Shown piece by piece: positions 58,774 through 64,000 of a DNA stretch of 64,000 nt. Below the pieces are notes generated by a model. It searched no databases. It was not told where the DNA came from and saw only the letters and a list, made by a program, of their open reading frames with translations. Origin of the DNA: Cladobotryum mycophilum (lineage: Eukaryota; Ascomycota; Sordariomycetes; Hypocreales; Hypocreaceae); contig JAVFKD010000003.1 in NCBI GenBank assembly GCA_036429605.1, positions 124,001 to 188,000 on the forward strand, given 5' to 3'. Within the stretch, counting starts at the first letter, position 1. Every line of letters begins with the position of its first letter. The position numbers were made by a program, and so were the translations under genes.

Positions 58774-60066
58774 CTAAATCACTGCATAGGTTCTCTCAAT
58801 GCAGATCGGACCGCTTGATGCTAGAACAGCAGAGTGTGTCGCATCAGTAGACTGTATTGCGACATGATAGCCTACGTCGGCGGATGGCGCGCTTGATGCA
58901 GAATCTAGGATTTCGTAGTCAGACTTCTCACTACAAGGCTCTGCAATAGCTTGAGGAGGAGACTTGACTACTTTATCCTGACAATTGGCGTCTTTGCGAT
59001 TTATCACCTTGAAGAGGCTGTAAATCACGGGAAGACACGCACAAATAATTGACATATTCGTTTCGATGGTGGTCCAAATGGAGGCTTGTACTATTGAATC
59101 TAGAGACAATCAGTATGTTGCTTCTCAGGAATCACATTCTCGCATAGAACTCACAGGTAACATCTTTCATGTCCACTCGGGCGAGGTAGACAATTCGAAC
59201 AATAGTGGTAAAACAAACGCTAAATAGTGGATCAGTTCATATTTAATCTTTGTATGAACACATATCCAGTCCAACAATGTAAACAGGAAGATGAGATTGG
59301 GGTAGAGCTTCAGATTACTTACAAGCCACCAAGCAGAAACACTAAAGAAAGTGCAAGTCTGCGCTGCCATGAGAGCTGAAGTTTCCAAACTTGGGCTTGC
59401 GGAATTGCTAGGATTGAGACATCAATCACAAAGGTAACGAGCCCTAGTGATATCCAGAAAGCTTTATGGTTCAATGACTTTGACGGAATCGAAAGATCCC
59501 ATTGTGCCCGTACAGGCGAGGTTGAAAATATGAGGCCAAGGACGGCGGAAAGGCAAGCGAGAAAGTTGAGAACACTGAGTGTTTGTATGATTCGCAAAAC
59601 AACTCTGTTGATCGAGAAGATGCGACGATAAAAAAAGAGTACCGAACTCCTTGCGAACATGGTACAGAAGTTATAGATGACAACGTTGGCCAGGAAAACC
59701 TATAAGGGAATGACTTGGTTAACTGTTGAGTCGTAGAAGGAAACCCAGTCTTGATGCTTCACGCAGATATCGACTTGCCTTGAGAAACGTTTCTAACTGG
59801 GGTATGGTGTATGTGGTAATATGATATCCTGCTCTAGTAATCGCAGTGGAAATAATGACATCTACCATCGTTCCAATGGAGCAAATTAGAGATCCAAGAA
59901 TCAACCAGTCATCCCATGAGAATGCTTTGATGAGCCGTCTCTGCTGAAAACGCAGAATGACAGCCAACAAAGAAAGAAACGTGAATACTGCATTTGTAAT
60001 GACAAAAACAGCATATCGGTGACTCATTCCGTTTGGGAGAGTTGCTGCTGGTGCTGGAGAGGCCAT
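58774..60066 (-). CDS. PTH11-like rhodopsin-domain membrane protein
   Basis: Seven-TM integral membrane protein of the fungal rhodopsin-like/PTH11-related group, a large family thought to include surface sensors. The N-terminus HRYAVFVITNAVFTFLSLLAVILRF is followed by the SWDDWLILGSLI signature, FLANVVIYNFC, SVLFFYRRIFS, AFWISLGLVTFVIDVSILAIP, FVCFTTIVRIVYL and an ASIWTTIETNMSIICACLP signature, then a hydrophilic tail. Exons 59779-60066, 59323-59699, 59155-59219 and 58774-59099 join in frame to 351 residues. The first intron (59700-59778) begins AAG/GCAAGT and is a GC-AG intron. Ligand unknown. It borders the PKS locus but has no clear link to it. Confidence 0.88.
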
Positions 60067-60857
60067 GTTTGAACTCGGCGCTAGATGGAGTCAATGCGTA
60101 GGGTTGGGATGTGTCTGAGTGATGGGATTGCAAGTGAATCCAGCTTCAAAGGCAAAATATGTTGAAAAGACGGGTGGCTGGGCAAGAAGTAATTATCTAA
60201 TGATTGGTCACTAGAAATGATAATGGAGGTCAAGAGGACGGGTCGGTCAACTGCTCTTTCCGCTGCGGGAGCGAGCGAACAATTCCTACATTTTCTTCCT
60301 CCGTGTCTACTAACTAATTACTATAGACACCCCTACATCTCTTCTAAGTTACAATAACGCGTTATGTATTTTGTACGTGGCTGCTGCTGCATGGCTTGCT
60401 TGTCTCGGGTCGTTTTATGATTTGATGTTGCGCTGTCCCACATGTTAGCGTCAATTGACAGCACGTTCTATTCTCTATGGAGGTCTCAGGTTGTTTCAAT
60501 CGGCACGGTCAGCACCGTACCGGACAGATGTTACCCTGTCAGCCGCCATCTTGGTTGATGAATTCCCTGAAGTTCGAAAGTCAAATTGTGGTCGATTGAG
60601 AACCAGAGATAAGCGATGGCTTAGTGTAAACGCATTGATCTCATGAGTGTGACTCAGCTATTGTGACCATGCAGCCAAACATTGTATTATGACTGTCCCC
60701 AATCTTAGACAAAGTAAAGAGGCCGGTGAAGTAGGATTCCCTGAATAATGACTTATTTGCCCTTCACGCATCCTAATACTGGCAATTATAACTATCCCTC
60801 GTCCTTCACCCACCATCCGCCTCATCATTACTTTCATTAGATATTACCACAAGCAAA
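60067..60857. other. intergenic, divergent promoters
   Basis: Upstream region of the PTH11-like gene (minus) and the hydrolase pseudogene (plus). The frame at 60455-60646 has no family features. Confidence 0.4.
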
Positions 60858-61707
60858 ATGGAAGTCCAGCATCCCAAGAAGCCCGTCATCTTCATTGTTC
60901 CTGGCGCTTGGCACACTCCCCATCATTACATCAAACTCATCAAAGAGCTTGAAACGGCTGACTATGAGGTTCATTGCCCTCGTCTTCTCTCAGTAAGCCA
61001 AGAACGACCTCCCACTGCGAGCCTTGCAGAAGATGTACAGAACATCCGCTCGGAAGCGGAGAAGCTTATTGACTCTGGCCATCACCTTGTTGCGATATTG
61101 CACTCATATGGTGGCCTAGTTGGTGGCGACGCTTTGCACAGCCTGGACCTACAAACTCGTTCAGACAAAGGGTTGCCTGGTGGTGTGTCACATCTTGTCT
61201 ACATGTGTGCTTATGCACTTCTAGAGGGAGGATCCCGTAAGTAAACACTCTGCCCCTTTAATTCGGCTCAACTTATCTCTTTTAACATTGTGGCTAATGC
61301 AGCGTGTGGCAGTGTTTGGCGAGGCGAGAGCGATGGGTCTCGAGCAAAATCTGCAAGAGACGTATGATTTTGCTGAGGATATGACGGGTGTTTGTCGCGA
61401 TCCCAAAATTCTCGTGGGCGAGTATGGTAATGAATTGGAGCTTCAAGAATATCTAGACGCACTGTTGCGTTGGAATGGTCAGGCTATATATGAATAAATT
61501 TCTCACGCCCCTTGGAAGGAGATATCATCTTCATATATCTTTACAACAAAGGATGAGTCGGTCCCCTATGAGTATCAAAAGACACTAGTGGCCGCTATCG
61601 AGAGAAGAGGCTACCGAATCCAGACCTTCACCTTAGACGCTGGTCATAGCCCTCATTTCACTACCCCGAGCAGCATTGTTGATATCGTCAACAAGCTAGT
61701 TTTGTAA
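60858..61707 (+). pseudogene. alpha/beta hydrolase paralogue with in-frame stop
   Basis: Paralogue of the hydrolase at 36576, sharing HCPRLLSVSQERPPTASLAED-like sequence and an intron at the equivalent position (61237-61312, 76 nt). The oxyanion region is IFIVPGAWHTPHHY and the nucleophile elbow is the normal ILHSYGGLVG (Ser). After WNGQAIYE there is an in-frame TAA (61495-61497). Beyond it the same frame runs on with family sequence, including the acid-region TTKDESVP and catalytic His DAGHSPHF, to a stop at 61705-61707. The early stop removes the acid and His, so the product should be inactive. There is no plausible intron that skips the stop. Could be a recent nonsense mutation; readthrough is unlikely but not excluded. 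Confidence 0.8.
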
Positions 61708-62155
61708 ATTAGTAGACTGTTTTTAACTGATTCCCTCACTTTTGAATTGAATTAATAAAAACAACACACGGTTGTAAGAAATGTGTACCGGAGAATTCTT
61801 AACTTGACATTGTTCAATGACGTTTATGCAATCTACAAGCGGGAGGTTGATCGTGTTATAATGCTACTTCTTGAACTTTCACAGCATCATAATCCGGGCT
61901 TAAAAACTAGCTTAAGCATAGCAATTCGGTTCGTGCTTCGGCGACGAACAGTGATCGCGACATCAAGCTTCTCGCGGGTGGTTAGTAAGCGCGCCACTCG
62001 CTGCATTTCAGGCAGTAGGTTTGTTTTCAACGGCATGAGAAGTGTGCGGGGCTATGTGATTTGCCGCATCTGCGACATGTGGCTCGACGGGCACCTGGCA
62101 CAATACTCCTTGTAGGCACAGGCTTGCTCCCTAGTTAGGCCCCATAAGGAGTTGC
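61708..62155. other. intergenic, nothing recognised
   Basis: The frame at 61783-62115 (plus) has no family features and is likely chance. Confidence 0.35.
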
Positions 62156-63948
62156 CTACAGGTATGGGACTATGGTCATGGCACCATGTTGTACTCCGTA
62201 GGATTCAAGCCATCGAGCACACGGCACACGGGGTTGAAGCTTGCGTGTAGATATGTTGGTCGCATTTTCCAGTGCATTGAGAGGTTGACGAATAACATTC
62301 GAGACATACCTCCTTGGCCGCATGCGAGTAACCAGGGGGCTCTCATTGACCATCTGTGTGAAGCCCAAAGAGGCTGTCTCTGCCTCGAAGCGCCAGCTCT
62401 TGGAACCTGAAGGGGTGGGTGCGGCTTGGGGGACAAGGGTCGCTGTGTCTACAATTGTGGTTTCATGCTTTAGCGCTAAGCTTCGTTCGTTGTTGGGCTC
62501 TTCTGGGACAAATGACACAGCATCGATGACTTTGATGACAATGCAGCCCGAATTAATTACTACTAGACGAGGGATTTGCTGATCCAACAAATTATTTAAG
62601 GTCACAGCAAGAATTGGGACGAGGCATTTCACCAACGGCTATCATATCCGGGGCTCCAGGGCCGTGAACAGGCGGCGTCAAGTGCGCGAGTGACAGCGGG
62701 AATTAGGGTGTACCCGTGGGGCGCCAAGGCTCCTGGAGGAGCTTGCTGATCAAACCATGGACCTAATCCATCAATGAATGTAACAAAAACCCCGAAATAG
62801 GGCAGGGCTCCAATGGTCCCAACACCGGTTCTGTCTGATGACCAACGCCAGTTCGAGACATGCAAAACCCTTATGTAAAGTTATACGCATTAAACACAGT
62901 CCTCGCTTCAGCAAACCGAAGAAAAATGTCTAGGCAGTGAAACTGACATGCAATGTCAGACTTGTGTATACCGAATATAATATGACACCATTGACAGGTT
63001 TTAATCCAACAATGACGGTGAATTACCAAACCAACTTCCCACCTGTCTCGGAAATAGCGGAATACTTCCATTACCCCGTTACGTATGGCATTCGAGCCAA
63101 CAGTGGCGTACGTTTTTGTCTCGTACATGAGTTTCTTCCCCTCTAAGAACGCCCATCCAACTTGCTACGTAGATAGATGGCGATGCTTGCTTGGCCTTTG
63201 GTAGCATAAACTTACATGTGTTAACGCTATGCAAAAGTGAAGACAGGTCTTCGAGAGACTTGTACTACGACGTCTCTACAATGCCGAGTTGTTATTGACT
63301 GCGGGCCCATCACTACACGCCAAATGCAAAATACACGTCAGGGCAACCACAGAACAAATACTGCAGTCCGTTATTGGCTACGCAAAGCTTTGCTTACTGG
63401 TGGTGATATGTTCTGCATATGTAGAATCAACATGTGTCCCCAAGGGTTAGATCAATGGATATGACTTCGAGGTGTTGGGTAATTTTGAATATTGAACAAC
63501 CAACAACATGGGAACGCCGAATTTCGATGTGACTTTTGTCTCGGATCCATACCTCTGTCCAAACGCCGCGAGGCATATTATGCCTGAACATATCTGCACA
63601 AATACGAGAAATTGAATCACTGCCCCACTGTCATGTATCAAAAAGTCCAAGAATTGGCCAGTTTATGCAGAGGTTGAAGAATGAACACAACCAACAAGCA
63701 TAATTGTGTCTGCACGTCCCTCTCCATCACTACTTCGCCGAGTGGAGCCATTACTAAAAATTCATCGTAAGTGGAATGCTTCGTCCAACAAACAGTGCAA
63801 ACATACCATATTCACTGTATTTGGAATAGGAAGGATCCATAAAGTAGTGCCCTCGGGTAACCCCACGAACGGAAAAGCGACCCCCGCGAGAGCAATAATG
63901 ACGCTTTTTGAGGGTAGTTTGCTGAAAATTGTCTTCGACGGCTGTCAC
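62156..63948 (-). other. probable multi-exon gene or remnant, function unknown
   Basis: Several minus-strand open stretches look protein-like but I could not join them. 63948 to about 63803: SRGGRFSVRGVTRGHYFMDP, ending at a GTATGT donor. 62865-62629: DRTGVGTIGALPYFGVFVTF, a possible membrane-protein segment. 62635-62156: VKCLVPILAVTLNNLLDQQ (hydrophobic), then WRFEAETASLGFTQMVN and PRRYVSNVIRQPLNALENAT. The order and style resemble large fungal integral membrane proteins of unknown function, but I cannot name the family. The part at 62870-63760 shows no clear exon. It may be a decayed gene. Confidence 0.3.
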
Positions 63949-64000
63949 CCTATTCCTATTCTATCATTCACATTATTCCTAGACATCGAATCGATAGACT

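Noticed and set aside
61783..62115. 110-codon plus-strand frame
   Set aside because: No recognisable motif; likely chance.
1..64000. CRISPR arrays, bacterial-type operons or Shine-Dalgarno sites
   Set aside because: None seen; the DNA is fungal with spliceosomal introns.

Overview
The window is nuclear DNA from a filamentous ascomycete (Pezizomycotina). The evidence is the many 45-110 nt GT-AG introns (two GC-AG), an intron-bearing tRNA, three Zn2Cys6 transcription factors, a PTH11-like receptor, a hAT transposon and iterative PKS/NRPS genes. I cannot name the genus from the sequence; a Sordariomycete is a guess.

Layout. 1-3449: 3' end of a PKS-NRPS-type C-A-T-R synthetase. 3838-3937: tRNA-Ile. 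4519-6278: secreted sedolisin protease. 7370-9762: Zn2Cys6 regulator. 10942-12395: secreted GH71/GH99-like glycosidase. 12438-14468: amino-acid permease. 15222-15631: small TIGR04076-like protein. 16870-23363: fumarylacetoacetase, divergent Zn2Cys6 regulator and MFS transporter, possibly one catabolic unit. 23364-26883: mostly gene-poor. 26884-28489: third Zn2Cys6 regulator. 29137-30540: conserved-looking uncharacterised protein. 32921-34101: secreted DUF1996 protein. 36576-37433: alpha/beta hydrolase with Cys in the nucleophile position. 37671-38420: HSP31/DJ-1-like protein. 39069-58042: decayed polyketide/peptide locus. 58774-60066: PTH11-like membrane protein. 60858-61707: broken paralogue of the alpha/beta hydrolase. 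After 62156: poorly resolved minus-strand coding remnants.

The main story is the 39-58 kb locus. A highly reducing PKS (KS-AT-DH-cMT-ER-KR-ACP) sits next to a truncated NRPS on the same strand and an intact FSH1-type serine hydrolase on the opposite strand. Such hydrolases can release HR-PKS products. The PKS is dead as it stands. A 3,170-bp hAT element with 23-bp perfect terminal inverted repeats and a perfect 8-bp target duplication lies just behind the KS active-site Cys codon. An in-frame TAG also interrupts the AT-DH linker. The NRPS lacks the front of its first C domain and most of its second A domain. Two paralogous alpha/beta hydrolases flank the locus, one with an in-frame TAA.

Five otherwise good genes (sedolisin, second Zn2Cys6 factor, DJ-1-like, NRPS, hAT transposase) each break at a G or C run of 5-6, and one extra G/C would repair each. 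This looks more like consensus undercalling than five independent mutations, so those five frameshifts should be checked against reads before calling pseudogenes.
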